Positions 17,490 through 27,032 are shown, numbered from the stretch's first letter. The stretch: 64,000 bases of DNA from Gaiellasilicea sp037721555 (GCA_037721555.1 JBBJOI010000012.1:1-64000), one strand, 5' to 3'. Numbers and translations are program-made. The notes: generated from the letters alone by a model not told the origin.

Positions 17490-17857
17490 TGGTCTCGGTC
17501 GGGATCGACCTGATCGAGATCGCGCGCATCCGGCAGGCGCTCGAGCGTTACCCAGGCTTCAAGAATCGGTGCTTCACGCCTGCCGAGCAGGCGTACTGCG
17601 ACGCGAGGCGCAACCCGGCCGAGAGCTACGCGGGCCGCTTCGCTGGCAAGGAGGCCGTGGGCAAGGCGCTGGGCTTCGGCGTCGCGCGAGCGTTCGCATG
17701 GAAGGACGTCGAGATCGTTGGACGCCCCAAGCCTTCGGTGCGGCTCTCCGGCCGGCTGGCCGACTGGGCCGAGCGGAGGGGAACCGGCGCCGTCGACCTC
17801 TCGATGACCCATTCCCGTGAGCTCGCGTCGGCCGTCGCCATCGCAGCGGATGCCTGA
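17486..17857 (+). CDS. acpS: Holo-[acyl-carrier-protein] synthase
   Basis: 123 residues, normal for AcpS, which moves 4'-phosphopantetheine from CoA to acyl carrier protein. VGIDLIEIARI (Mg-binding Asp8) and FAGKEAVGKALG (Glu56) are the two family motifs. The ATG overlaps the HAD stop, and nnr starts before its own stop, so the three genes form one unit. Confidence 0.93.
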   Translation: MMVSVGIDLIEIARIRQALERYPGFKNRCFTPAEQAYCDARRNPAESYAGRFAGKEAVGKALGFGVARAFAWKDVEIVGRPKPSVRLSGRLADWAERRGTGAVDLSMTHSRELASAVAIAADA

Positions 17858-19208
17858 AGCGTCGTTCCTCGAGCCTCTCTACACGGCCGAGGAGATGCGC
17901 ACCGCGGAGCGGCGCTACCCGGGCTTCCCGAGCACGGCGCCGGAGCTGATGGAGCGCGCGGGCGCGGCGGTTGCTCGTGTTGCGCTGGAGCGCTTCCCGG
18001 ATGCGCGGCGCTTCGCGGTCGTGTGCGGTGGCGGCTCGAACGGCGGCGATGGTCGCATCGCCGCTCGTGTCCTTCGGGAGCAGGGGCGCGACGCCGTCGA
18101 GACGCACGCGGTCGAGCAGGCGGACGTGATCGTGGACGCCCTGTTCGGGACCGGGTTCCGAGGCGAGCCGAGGCAGGAGGCCTCCGCGCTGATCGAGCGG
18201 ATCAACGCCGCAGGCGTGCCGGTCGTCGCTGTCGACCTTCCGTCTGGCATCGACGGCTCGACGGGCGAGAGCGCCGGTGTCGCTGTACAGGCGGACGTGA
18301 CCGTCACGTTTCACGCTCCGAAGGTCGGCCTCGCCGTTGCTCCCGGCCGCTTCCGCGCGGGCGAGGTCGTTCGCGTCGACATCGGACTCGAGGACGTCGG
18401 GACGGAGCACCGGCTCGTGACGGAGCACATCCTTGGGCTCGTCCCGACGAAGCGCCCCGAGGACAACAAATACTCGGCCGGTTCGGTGCTCGTCGTCGGC
18501 GGGGCGCCGGGGCTCACGGGGGCCATCTGCCTCGCCGCCGAGGCGGCGTTTCGAGCCGACGCCGGCTACGTCGCCGTCGCTGTGCCGGAGGCGTCGCTGC
18601 CGGTCGTCGAGACGAAGCTGCTCGAGCCGGTGAAGCTCACGTGGGAGCACGTTGCGGACGGCGTCGCAAAGGCCACGGCCGTCGCGCTCGGGCCGGGGCT
18701 CGGCCGCACGGAGGAGGCGAAGCGCCTGCGCGATCGCCTGCTGGCGGAGCTCGACCGGCCGGTTGTGCTGGACGCCGACGCCCTGCACGAGCTCGAGCCG
18801 ATGCGATGGCTGGCCCCGGTCGTTCTCACCCCACACGCGGGGGAGCTCGCGCGGCTGCTCCAGGAGGAAACCGCGTGGGTGGATGCCCACCGGCTCGAAG
18901 CCGCCCGCCGCGGCGCCCAGCGCTTCGACGCCGTCTGCCTCCTCAAGGGCGCCGACACGATCGTCGCCGAGCCGGGTGGCCGTGTCCTCGTCTGTCACGC
19001 CGAGGCGCCCGCCCTCGCAACCGCGGGCACCGGCGACGTGCTCACCGGAATCGTCGCCTGCTACCTGGCCAAGGGCCTAGAGCCTGTCCTGGCGGCAGCG
19101 GCGGCGGCGGTCGCGCTCGCGAAAGCGGTCCGGAGCATCTCGGCTCTGAGTGGCATCGTCGCGAGCGATGTGATCGCGGCCCTGCCGCGGGTGCTCCCGC
19201 GAGACTGA
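17850..19208 (+). CDS. nnr: Bifunctional NAD(P)HX epimerase / ADP-dependent NAD(P)HX dehydratase
   Basis: 452 residues that repair hydrated NADH and NADPH. The N-terminal YjeF epimerase domain has CGGGSNGGDGRIAA near residue 62. The C-terminal ribokinase-like dehydratase has LGPGLGRT, LTPHAGE and the catalytic AGTGDVLTG near residue 391. The start at ATG 17850 overlaps acpS by eight bases; the acpS-nnr pairing is common in bacteria. Confidence 0.93.
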   Translation: MPEASFLEPLYTAEEMRTAERRYPGFPSTAPELMERAGAAVARVALERFPDARRFAVVCGGGSNGGDGRIAARVLREQGRDAVETHAVEQADVIVDALFGTGFRGEPRQEASALIERINAAGVPVVAVDLPSGIDGSTGESAGVAVQADVTVTFHAPKVGLAVAPGRFRAGEVVRVDIGLEDVGTEHRLVTEHILGLVPTKRPEDNKYSAGSVLVVGGAPGLTGAICLAAEAAFRADAGYVAVAVPEASLPVVETKLLEPVKLTWEHVADGVAKATAVALGPGLGRTEEAKRLRDRLLAELDRPVVLDADALHELEPMRWLAPVVLTPHAGELARLLQEETAWVDAHRLEAARRGAQRFDAVCLLKGADTIVAEPGGRVLVCHAEAPALATAGTGDVLTGIVACYLAKGLEPVLAAAAAAVALAKAVRSISALSGIVASDVIAALPRVLPRD

Positions 19209-19303
19209 GAGCCTCGAACACCATGAGGCTCTGAGTCCGGCGGTGCACGCTGGCCGGCGCGATGCAGCGTCCTCGGTCGCGTCCAGATGTCCCATCTGGA
19301 CGC
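19202..19303. repeat. Two strong hairpins between nnr and the SDR gene
   Basis: The first inverted repeat (19202-19236) has 13-base arms with one mismatch and begins in the nnr stop region. The second (19279-19303) is a perfect 11-base stem, GCGTCCAGATG with its complement, around a three-base loop. Neither is followed by a T tract. They may terminate nnr transcription or structure the leader of the next gene. Confidence 0.6.
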
Positions 19304-19374
19304 TCCCTGCGTCCTCGCCTCGCATCACCATCGCACCCCGCCCACGAGGCCTCATCGTGTTAGAAGCTCTAGGC

Positions 19375-20292
19375 ATGGACGTTGTCACCGGGGCGTTCTC
19401 CTACACTGGCCGCGCGATCGCCGAGGAGCTCCTTGGGCGCGGCAGAGAGGTGCGAACGCTGATACGGCGCGATGCGCCCCGCGACCCGCTTGCGGCGCGC
19501 ATCGAGCGTGCCGAGCTGCAGTTCCGTGACATGGCGGCGCTCCGGGCGGCACTCAGCGGCGTCGACGTCCTCTACAACACCTACTGGATCCGCTTCCCGC
19601 GCGCGGAATCGACCTACGAGCGGGCGGTGGCAAACACGCGTCTCCTGTTGAGGGTCGCGTGCGCGGCCGGGATCCGCCGCGTGGTGCACGTGAGCGTCAC
19701 GAACCCCGCGGAGAGCTCGCCGCTTCCGTACTTCCGCGGCAAGGCGCTGGTCGAGCAGGACCTTGCAGAGTCAGGGATCTCGTACGCGATCGTCCGGCCG
19801 ACGCTCGTCTTCGGCCCGCGGGACATCCTCGTCAACAACATCGCCTGGAGTCTGCGCCGTGTCCCCATCTTCCCCGTGGCGGACGACGGGAGCTATCTCG
19901 TGCAGCCGGTCTCCGTCGCCGACGTGGCGTCGCTTTGCGTCGACCTGGCGGTGCGGGAGGACGAGGTCGTTCGCGACGCTGCCGGACCGGAGACGCTCGC
20001 TTTCGAGGAGCTCGTCCGGCTCGTTGCGGCTGCCGTTGGCCGCGACGTGCGGGTCGTCCACGCGCCGCCTCGCCTGGTGCTCGCCTTGGCACGGGCCGTC
20101 GGGCTCGCACGCCGCGACGTGATGCTGACCGCCGACGAGCTTGCGGGCCTGCAGGCGAGCCTGCTCACCTCACGCGAGCCACCCTGCGGCACGGACAGCT
20201 TCCGCTCCTGGGTGGCCGCCTCCGGCGAGACACTCGGCCGAGGCTACGTGTCGGAGCTCGCGCGCAACTTTCGGCCCTACGATCACGTCTGA
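19375..20292 (+). CDS. NAD(P)-binding atypical SDR / NmrA-NDUFA9-like epimerase family protein
   Basis: About 305 residues. VTGAFSYTGRAIAEELL is a Rossmann nucleotide-binding motif of the atypical SDR type, and YFRGKALVEQDLAESG has the position of the family's active-site Lys but no classical Tyr-x3-Lys. Homologues are assigned to sugar-nucleotide epimerases or complex I 39-kDa-like proteins; the substrate here is unknown. The start is ATG 19375, with GTG 19357 an alternative. The stop overlaps the alr start. Confidence 0.75.
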   Translation: MDVVTGAFSYTGRAIAEELLGRGREVRTLIRRDAPRDPLAARIERAELQFRDMAALRAALSGVDVLYNTYWIRFPRAESTYERAVANTRLLLRVACAAGIRRVVHVSVTNPAESSPLPYFRGKALVEQDLAESGISYAIVRPTLVFGPRDILVNNIAWSLRRVPIFPVADDGSYLVQPVSVADVASLCVDLAVREDEVVRDAAGPETLAFEELVRLVAAAVGRDVRVVHAPPRLVLALARAVGLARRDVMLTADELAGLQASLLTSREPPCGTDSFRSWVAASGETLGRGYVSELARNFRPYDHV

Positions 20293-21311
20293 TGACCCGC
20301 TCGGAGCTGGTGATCGACCTCGGTGCGATCCGCCGAAACGTACGCACGCTGCGTCGTGCCCTCGGGCGCGCCGAGCTGTGGGCGGTCGTGAAGGCGGACG
20401 GGTACGGGCACGGAGCGGCGGAGGTGGGCGGCGCGGCCCTCGCCGAGGGCGCTGCCACTCTCTGCGTCGCCACCGTGCCGGAAGGACTGGCGCTGCGTAC
20501 GGAGCTCGGCAACGCGCGGATCCTTGTGTTGGGGCCGAGCGCGAGCGGCGAGATCGCGGAGGCCCGTGATGCCGGCCTCGAGCTCGTCGTGATCGACGGC
20601 GAGGTTCCCGAGGGAATTCGGGTTCACCTCAAGCTCGATACGGGGATGGGGCGCTGGGGCCTGTCCGAGCTGACGGCGCCGGGGCGCGAGGTCGTCGGAC
20701 TGATGAGCCACCTGGCCTCGGCCGATTGCGATCCGACGTTCACGACGCACCAGATCGACCGCTTCGCGCAGGCCACCGAGCCCTTCTCTCAGCTCACGCG
20801 CCATCTGGCGAACAGCGCCGGTGCGCTCCGCTTTCCCATGTCGCGCTTCGATGCAGCCCGCTGCGGGATCGCGCTCTACGGGCTGTCGCCATTCGGCGGG
20901 GATCCTGCTGCTGACGGCCTCGAGCCGGCGCTGCGTTGGCGGTCGCAGCTCGCGCAGGTGAAGCGTCTCGAGCCCGGCGAGTCGACCGGGTACGGGCGCC
21001 GCTACGTCGCGCGGCGGCCGACCTGGATCGGAATCGTCCCGGTCGGCTATGCGGATGGCTTCCGCCGCGACCTCACGGGCACCACGGTGCACGTCGGCGG
21101 GCAGGCGGGGCGGGTGGTCGGCACGGTCTCGATGGACGCCTTCGCCGTCGAGCTCGAGAGCCGGCTGCCGGTGGGAACGCCCGTGACGTTGCTCGGGCCC
21201 GGGGTCCTCGCCGAGGCTCATGCGCGTGTCGCGGGCACGATCTCCTACGAGCTCGTGACCGGCATCAATCGTTCGGCAGCGCGCACGCGGCGCACCTTCC
21301 GCGATGCTTGA
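20292..21311 (+). CDS. alr: Alanine racemase
   Basis: 339 residues, rather short for the family (usually 360-390). It makes D-alanine for peptidoglycan. AVVKADGYGHG carries the PLP lysine (Lys34); KLDTGMGRWG, VPVGYADGF and the VSMDAF segment match the barrel and dimer-face motifs. The ATG overlaps the SDR stop by one base, and cca starts inside its last codons, so alr is translationally coupled on both sides. Confidence 0.93.
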   Translation: MTRSELVIDLGAIRRNVRTLRRALGRAELWAVVKADGYGHGAAEVGGAALAEGAATLCVATVPEGLALRTELGNARILVLGPSASGEIAEARDAGLELVVIDGEVPEGIRVHLKLDTGMGRWGLSELTAPGREVVGLMSHLASADCDPTFTTHQIDRFAQATEPFSQLTRHLANSAGALRFPMSRFDAARCGIALYGLSPFGGDPAADGLEPALRWRSQLAQVKRLEPGESTGYGRRYVARRPTWIGIVPVGYADGFRRDLTGTTVHVGGQAGRVVGTVSMDAFAVELESRLPVGTPVTLLGPGVLAEAHARVAGTISYELVTGINRSAARTRRTFRDA

Positions 21312-22332
21312 GGTTCTGGACCTTGCACGCCAGATCCTCGCGGACGAGGAGGCGTGGATCGTGGGCGGTGCCGTGCGGGACGAGCTGCTCGGTCGGCCCG
21401 TTCTCGACGTGGACATAGCTTGCGCCGAGCCCCAACGAGCCGCGCGTGCCCATGCGCGCCGCTCAGGCGGGGCTCCGTTCCCGCTTTCCGAGCGGCACGG
21501 CGCCTGGCGCGTCACCTGTCAGGACGGGCGTACCTTGGACTTCACGCCGCTTCGTGGCAGCATTGACGCCGATCTCGCGACCCGCGACTTCGGACTCAAC
21601 GCTATCGCCGTGCCGCTCGCCGGTGGCGAGCCGCACGACCCGTATGGCGGACGCGACGACCTGGAGCAGCGCGCGATCCGTGCCGTCGGGGACGGGATCT
21701 TTGCCGACGACCCGCTGCGGCTTCTCCGGGCGGTTCGGCTCGAGCGCGAGCTGGGCTTTCGCCTTGATGCTCGAACGGAAGCCCTGCTGCGGGAGTCGGC
21801 CGCGCGTGTCGGAGATCCTGCCGGCGAGCGCATCCTCGGCGAGCTCGTGCGCCTCGACGTCGGCGGCTTGCGCCGTCTCTGCGAGCTCGGCCTGCTCGCG
21901 CCGCTCGGGGGATCGCTCGGGGGACCGCTCGACGCGATCGACGACCCCGGCTTTCGCCTCGTTGTCGTTCTCGGAGAGCGACTGGAGTGGCTGCCGATCT
22001 CGAACCAGTTGCGCCGATATGCGCGCACGCTCCTGCGTGCGGAACCGCCGCGGGACACCTCGCGGCGCGCCGTGCACCGCTTCCGGCGAGAGACCGAGCC
22101 GTGGGCGCTCGATGCTCTCGCCTTTCTCGGCTTCTCGCGCCTCGAGGAGGCGGTCGAGGCCGCGCGGGCGCGCGACCCGACCGCGCCGCTCGTCCGTGGC
22201 GACGAGCTCGGCCTGCCGCCGGGACCCCAGATCGGCCGCGCGCTCGAGGCGATTGCCGAGGAGCGGGCGGCGGGCACGCTCTCGACCAAGGAGGAGGCGC
22301 TCGAGCTTGCGAGGCGGCTCGGCCTCGCTTGA
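21304..22332 (+). CDS. cca: tRNA nucleotidyltransferase / poly(A) polymerase family protein
   Basis: 342 residues. The class II nucleotidyltransferase head has VGGAVRDELLG and the metal-binding DVD (Asp35 and Asp37), followed by RDFGLNAIAV and the ADDPLRLLRAVR helix. Short for a full CCA-adding enzyme and without an HD domain, so it could be a CCA, CC- or A-adding enzyme. The ATG lies within the last codons of alr. Its stop TGA overlaps the -35 of the copper-type promoter that follows. Confidence 0.85.
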   Translation: MLEVLDLARQILADEEAWIVGGAVRDELLGRPVLDVDIACAEPQRAARAHARRSGGAPFPLSERHGAWRVTCQDGRTLDFTPLRGSIDADLATRDFGLNAIAVPLAGGEPHDPYGGRDDLEQRAIRAVGDGIFADDPLRLLRAVRLERELGFRLDARTEALLRESAARVGDPAGERILGELVRLDVGGLRRLCELGLLAPLGGSLGGPLDAIDDPGFRLVVVLGERLEWLPISNQLRRYARTLLRAEPPRDTSRRAVHRFRRETEPWALDALAFLGFSRLEEAVEAARARDPTAPLVRGDELGLPPGPQIGRALEAIAEERAAGTLSTKEEALELARRLGLA

Positions 22333-22356
22333 CGTTATACCCTTAGGGGGTATGAT
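22329..22356 (+). promoter_or_regulatory. Promoter with CsoR-like copper operator
   Basis: TTGACG (22329-22334) and TATGAT (22351-22356) are spaced 16 bases, a near-consensus promoter. Within the spacer and over the -10 lies the interrupted palindrome ATACCC-5-GGGTAT (22337-22353), the usual form of CsoR/FrmR-type operators before copZ-copA genes. It points to the damaged copper genes immediately downstream. Confidence 0.6.
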
Positions 22357-22696
22357 GGGACCTGGATGGAGCACACGTACATCAGTGCCCGGCATGAGCT
22401 GCGGCCACTGCAAGGCGGCCGTCGAGAGGGGCTCTAGGGAGTCACCGGGGTCGAGTTTCGTCGCTGTTGACCTCGACACGAAGCGGGTGTGCGCGGTCTG
22501 CGCCGGCCGGATCGAGCGCCGGCTGAACAAGCTCAGCGGCGTCGAGGCATCGGTGAACGACGCCACGGAACGGGCGAGGGTCTCGTTCGATCCGGCCAAG
22601 GCCGATCCCGCGGCCCTCGTTGCCGCACTCGAGCGATCGGCTATTCGGCGGCGCTGCCGCGCGCCACGGCTAGCGCGAGCGAACGCGCGGCGCTAG
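22355..22696 (+). pseudogene. Remnant of copZ fused to the first HMA domain of a copper ATPase (copA)
   Basis: A 113-residue open frame holds two metal-binding pieces. The first has SVPGMSCGHCKAAVE and VAVDLDTKRV, as in CopZ, but the N-terminal MEHTY and the linking GVTGVEF segment are in other frames, showing local indels. It runs straight into CAVCAGRIERRLNKLSGVEA, the N-terminal HMA domain of CopA; the expected end of that domain (AIGYSAALP) is again out of frame, and no membrane or ATPase domain follows. An internal deletion plus several frameshifts explain this best. A functional two-domain chaperone cannot be excluded because both CxxC pairs are in one frame. Confidence 0.65.
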
Positions 22697-22753
22697 TGGC
22701 CGCTCCAGGATCGGCTCGCTTGGAGGGCTGGAAGCCAGGCAGCCGGCCGCGCG

Positions 22754-23500
22754 CTAGCGGCGGTAGCCGGAGCGCGCGACCAGGCGCGCCACGAGACCAG
22801 GAGCGAGGGCTTGCGCAAGGGCGAAGCCGCGGTACCAGCTAGGGACAAACGCCTCGCGGGTTCCCTCTTCAACCGTGCGCAGGATCCTGGCCGCCACCTC
22901 GTCGGGGCCGATCACCATCCGCCGGAAGAAGGCGCTGGCGAGCACCGACCGCTGCGGAAAACCCTCGGTTTCGACGAAGCCAGGCAGCACCGTGTGCACC
23001 TTGATCCCGCGAGGCGCCAGGAGGGCGGTGAGCGAACGTGAGAATGCGAGCTGCGCATGCTTCGACGCCGCATACGGTCCCGCGGGCGCGAACGCAACCG
23101 TTCCCGCGACGGAGACGACGCTGACGACGTGTGAGCCTCGTCCGAGACCACGTTCGAACGCACGAGCGCACCACACCGCGCCGAGGTAGTTCGTCCTCAG
23201 GACCGCCTCGATTCGCTCCGGCTCCAGGCTGAAGAAGTCGCCGCGCCCGGGGATGCCGGCGTTCAGGACGAGCAGGCCGATCCGTGGGTGCCGCTCGAGC
23301 AGGCGGCCTGAGACCTCGTCGACCTGCGCGCGGTCGGCGACATCGCAGAGCTCGTACTCGCCGCCGAGCTCGAGCGCCAGCGGCTCGAGCCGCTCCCGCC
23401 GCCTGGCGAGCAGGATGCAGTGCCAACCGTCCCGAGCCAACGCTCTCGCCGTCGCTTCCCCGATGCCGCTGGATGCTCCGGTGACGACCGCGACGCGCAC
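22754..23500 (-). CDS. Short-chain dehydrogenase/reductase
   Basis: 248 residues with the classical SDR set: TGASSGIGEATARAL cofactor motif at about 7-21, the NAG segment in LNAGIPG, catalytic Ser in the SVVSVAG strand, and YAASKHAQ giving the Tyr-x3-Lys pair. The C-terminal part with PGFVET is typical of membrane-associated dehydrogenases acting on lipids or retinol-like substrates; the substrate is not predictable. GTG 23500 is the only start that keeps the first strand and avoids the upstream stop. Confidence 0.88.
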   Translation of the reverse strand: MRVAVVTGASSGIGEATARALARDGWHCILLARRRERLEPLALELGGEYELCDVADRAQVDEVSGRLLERHPRIGLLVLNAGIPGRGDFFSLEPERIEAVLRTNYLGAVWCARAFERGLGRGSHVVSVVSVAGTVAFAPAGPYAASKHAQLAFSRSLTALLAPRGIKVHTVLPGFVETEGFPQRSVLASAFFRRMVIGPDEVAARILRTVEEGTREAFVPSWYRGFALAQALAPGLVARLVARSGYRR

Positions 23501-23514
23501 CCGGCTCGAGACGC

Positions 23515-26500
23515 TTACTTGCAGACGCGAACGGCGCGCTGGGCTTCGGCCTTGCGCCCCTTGGCGTCGGTGACGACCGCCCGGAGCATGTGCCTGCCCT
23601 TCCGCGCCTGGCCATTCCTCCAGATCGTCCCGAAGAGACCTCCGCTGCGGCGTTTGATCGTTGCGACGCTTCGCCCGCCGTCGAGGAAGCGCACAGATCG
23701 GATCGCGGTGGTCGACGCTGCGGCAACGACGAGCTGGGCGCGCGCGGGAACGCACTGGCGGATCTCCGGGCTGAGCCACGTGACGGTCGGGCCGTTGACG
23801 ACGCGAACCGACCCCGCAGCGAAAGCCGTGTTCGGCAGCAGTTCGTCGCCGACCGAGTCCACGTTCTTCGCCTCCTGGAAGTCAGCGGCCGACGCGGTCA
23901 CCTGACGCTTGCCCGCTTTCAGCGCCGGGGCGCGACCGGCCAAGGGGAAGAGCGCGATCCCGGATGCCGGGTCATAGGCGGCAGCACCGACGAGCGCCTG
24001 CCCGTAGCCGATCACGAGCGAGTACGGGTCGACACCGGCACCCGCGTCGACGACGCGGAGTGCGAGCAACGGCCGACCTGCCGACACACGGCTCGTGATC
24101 AGGCCGAGCGACGGCGGCTCGACGTCGTTGACCCACGACCGAAGCACGTACGAGCCGGCGAGTGAGCGGCCAGTGAACGGGTTGACGCCCGAGTCGACCG
24201 ATACGTAGTAGCTCTTCGTGCGCGGGAAGACGGAGGCGGCGGCGCCGATGTCCAGCGGGTAGTCGATCGTCAGGTTGTTGACGTTGACCGGCGTCCCTGC
24301 GTATCCCTGGACGTCGTTCTCGTCCGGCGAACCCAGCACCCAGGGATGAATCAGCGAGCCGGGGGACGAGACAACGACGGCCGCGCCGAGGTTGACGACG
24401 AGATCGTCGATGCGGATGCGGTAGAGCTTTTCCGCGCCCACCTCGTTGACCGGGGGGCCTGTGTAACTCGGTGCGGGGCCGAAAGCGGCGGCGGGATAGC
24501 GGTAGGTCTTCGCCCGGGAAAGGCCTTTTCGTGTGTCGCCGCTCTGAAGGAAGCGGAGCGGGAGCACCGGTGCGCGGGCGAGGCCCGGCCTCGTCACGAG
24601 CAGCGCATACGGCACCTTCCGCACGATGTCGCCGCGGCGCAGCTGCAGAAAGCCGTACGCCTCGCCCACTGCGGCGTCGCCCGCCGCGCGGACCGTCACG
24701 GGAACACGCACTTCGCCGCCCGGAGTGATCGTGATCGTTCCGGGAACCTCGATCGCCACCCCGCGCGGGTTGGCCTGTGGCCGCACCTCGGCCGTCCACG
24801 TGCCGGCGCCGTCACCCGCGTCGAAGAGGCCGAGGAGGAGCGAGCTCGAGATGCCGCCACGCGTGACGTTGAGATCGCCGTAGGAGAGCGAGACGGGATC
24901 GGTGAAGATCTTCGGGTCGTTGGCGGCGACCACGTCGGCGACGCCCGAGCCCGAGAGGAGCACGGGCGCCTCGACCGTGCGGGCGGTGTCTTCCCAGGCG
25001 GTGCCCGCGGTCGCCACCAGTGCAGACTTGACCTGATGTGGCGACCAGTTCGGGTGCCGCTGGAGCAGGAGCGCCGCAGCTCCCGCGATGTGCGGAGCGG
25101 CCATGCTCGTCCCGTCGAAGACCGCGAAAGGTCCGCCTGCGGACGGCAGAGTCGCCGAGAGGATCTGGCCGCCCGGCGCGCCCACGTCCGGCTTCAACCG
25201 GTGCCCGAACGCGGTGAGGCCGCCCGACGAGAAGCTCGTGACGACGTTACTGCGACCGGTGGCGAGGTCGAGCGGCTTGTTGCCGATCCGGATCGGCGCG
25301 CGGCCGCCGCGCGATGCCAGGTAGCCGCGGAGGTGGACACCGTCGAGGTCGGCGATCATCCCACCCGGCACCGGTAGGTCGATCGGGATACCGTTTGCCT
25401 CCCCCGGGCGGTTGTCGACGACCACGATCCCGACTCCACCGGCGGCCTGGACGCGAGTTGCCTTGAGCGCGAACGTGCAGTCACCGCGCAGGACGAGTGC
25501 GATTGCACCGCGCAGCGAGCCCGCCGGCAGCGGCGTCCGGCCGCCGTCGATGTTTCCGGGCGGGCCGCAGAGCTTGCGCGGGACGGGCGAACCGTCCACC
25601 CCCACGATCGTGCCAATGTCGACGAGTTGGAAGTCACGGGTCGCCCAGGACTTCGGAGCCTCCCCGACGAAGGGAACGCGCCGGAGACTTGCAGGTGCGT
25701 CGGCGGCGACCAGGCGCAATGAAGGCGAGAAGACCTGGGAGTTCGAGAGGGCGGCGACGGAGATCGCCTCGGGTGCGGCGCCCGGCGAGCCGGCCGAGCC
25801 GAGCCCGTACTGGTCGCGGTCGTTGCCCGCCGAGATGACAGGTACGACCCCCGAGGCGGCGACGTTCCGCACGGCCTCGACGAGCGCGTCGGTCTGCGGG
25901 TCGGTCTGGGGGCCGCCGCCCGAGAAGTTGATCACGTCCATCCCGTCGAGGACTGCCGACTCGAACGCGGCGATGATCTCGGCGGTGTTGCCCACGTGGC
26001 CGATCGGCGTCGGCACGTTGAAGACGCGGTAGTTGCCGACCTGCGCCCGCGGAGCCACTCCGTGGAGGCCGACGGTTCGTGGATGGTCGCGCCCGGCGGG
26101 CGCGATCGTGGCTGCGTTGCCGGCGGCGATCCCCGCGACGTGCGTGCCGTGGAAGGACACCTCGGGATCGACGGCGAGCCGGGTGCGGTCGTCGGCACCG
26201 GCGCCCACGAACGACCGCGCGACGATGACCTTCGGCGTCGTCCACTTCGTCCCGCCCTTGGGGAACCCGGGTGGGTACGAGAACCCGGCGGGTGAGAAGA
26301 ACCGGTTGCGGGAGTCGATCCCGTCGTCGACGACCGCGATCTTGATCCCCTCCCCGGTGCCGCCGCCGGCAGCTGCGATCGCGTCCGCGCCGATCAAGCC
26401 GGGGCTGCGGTTCAGCGAGAGCGAGTAGCGGAGGTTCGGATAGACCTTGTGCGCGAACGAGAGCCGCGCCGCCGCGGGAAGCTTCTTCACCGGGAGCTCG

Positions 26501-26901
26501 ACCGCCATGCCGTTCAGGAGCACGGCGTAGTTGCGGTGCACCTTCGCCGTCGGGATCGCACGCCTCAGCGTCGCCGCAGCACGCTGCTGAGCGCGGAGCA
26601 GCGTCGCGATGTACGTGCGCGACGAGGTACTCGACACGTTCAGCCGGCGCACCGCTCCGCTGCTCGAGAGCGCGCGCCCGTAGACCGCGAGCGGCGGCTG
26701 CTCGAGGGTGACGATCACGGTCGTCCGGCCCTTGCGATGGCTGGAGGGGACGACGATCTTTCCCGCCCTGACGCGGGGGACCTCGACCTCGCCCCGTTGG
26801 CGGTCGATGGGCTGGAACGCCGCGGAGGCGGAACCACCAGAGAGAAGTGCGCCCGATAGGAGCGCAGCGCCGAGCGCGAAAGGTGCCATCGAACGGCGCA
26901 A
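23515..26901 (-). CDS. Secreted subtilisin-like serine protease (S8) with PA domain
   Basis: 1128 residues. A signal peptide ends near SGGSASA (about residue 27), and an I9-like propeptide precedes the S8 domain with catalytic Asp192 (VVDDGID), His251 (HGTHVAG) and Ser599 (GTSMAAPH). A protease-associated domain is inserted between His and Ser (around residues 430-540). About 450 residues of beta-rich C-terminal region follow, probably Fn3-like, for substrate or wall contact. TTG 26901 gives a positively charged signal peptide start; ATG 26889 is an alternative. It is followed by the SDR gene after 14 bases. Confidence 0.93.
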   Translation of the reverse strand: MRRSMAPFALGAALLSGALLSGGSASAAFQPIDRQRGEVEVPRVRAGKIVVPSSHRKGRTTVIVTLEQPPLAVYGRALSSSGAVRRLNVSSTSSRTYIATLLRAQQRAAATLRRAIPTAKVHRNYAVLLNGMAVELPVKKLPAAARLSFAHKVYPNLRYSLSLNRSPGLIGADAIAAAGGGTGEGIKIAVVDDGIDSRNRFFSPAGFSYPPGFPKGGTKWTTPKVIVARSFVGAGADDRTRLAVDPEVSFHGTHVAGIAAGNAATIAPAGRDHPRTVGLHGVAPRAQVGNYRVFNVPTPIGHVGNTAEIIAAFESAVLDGMDVINFSGGGPQTDPQTDALVEAVRNVAASGVVPVISAGNDRDQYGLGSAGSPGAAPEAISVAALSNSQVFSPSLRLVAADAPASLRRVPFVGEAPKSWATRDFQLVDIGTIVGVDGSPVPRKLCGPPGNIDGGRTPLPAGSLRGAIALVLRGDCTFALKATRVQAAGGVGIVVVDNRPGEANGIPIDLPVPGGMIADLDGVHLRGYLASRGGRAPIRIGNKPLDLATGRSNVVTSFSSGGLTAFGHRLKPDVGAPGGQILSATLPSAGGPFAVFDGTSMAAPHIAGAAALLLQRHPNWSPHQVKSALVATAGTAWEDTARTVEAPVLLSGSGVADVVAANDPKIFTDPVSLSYGDLNVTRGGISSSLLLGLFDAGDGAGTWTAEVRPQANPRGVAIEVPGTITITPGGEVRVPVTVRAAGDAAVGEAYGFLQLRRGDIVRKVPYALLVTRPGLARAPVLPLRFLQSGDTRKGLSRAKTYRYPAAAFGPAPSYTGPPVNEVGAEKLYRIRIDDLVVNLGAAVVVSSPGSLIHPWVLGSPDENDVQGYAGTPVNVNNLTIDYPLDIGAAASVFPRTKSYYVSVDSGVNPFTGRSLAGSYVLRSWVNDVEPPSLGLITSRVSAGRPLLALRVVDAGAGVDPYSLVIGYGQALVGAAAYDPASGIALFPLAGRAPALKAGKRQVTASAADFQEAKNVDSVGDELLPNTAFAAGSVRVVNGPTVTWLSPEIRQCVPARAQLVVAAASTTAIRSVRFLDGGRSVATIKRRSGGLFGTIWRNGQARKGRHMLRAVVTDAKGRKAEAQRAVRVCK

Positions 26902-27032
26902 GACGATCAGGGTAGCCCAAGACCAGGACGTCCGCCGCCTGCGCGCCGGCCGGCCGCCTCCCGGGGCGGCACGCAGCGTGCTGTCTGCTGAGCCACGCGG
27001 CGTGCCAGGAACGGGCGGAATAGACTCGCGCG

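Noticed and set aside
19202..19303. CRISPR array or satellite repeat
   Set aside because: Only two different hairpins are present, with no regular repeat-spacer pattern. No CRISPR array was seen anywhere in the window.
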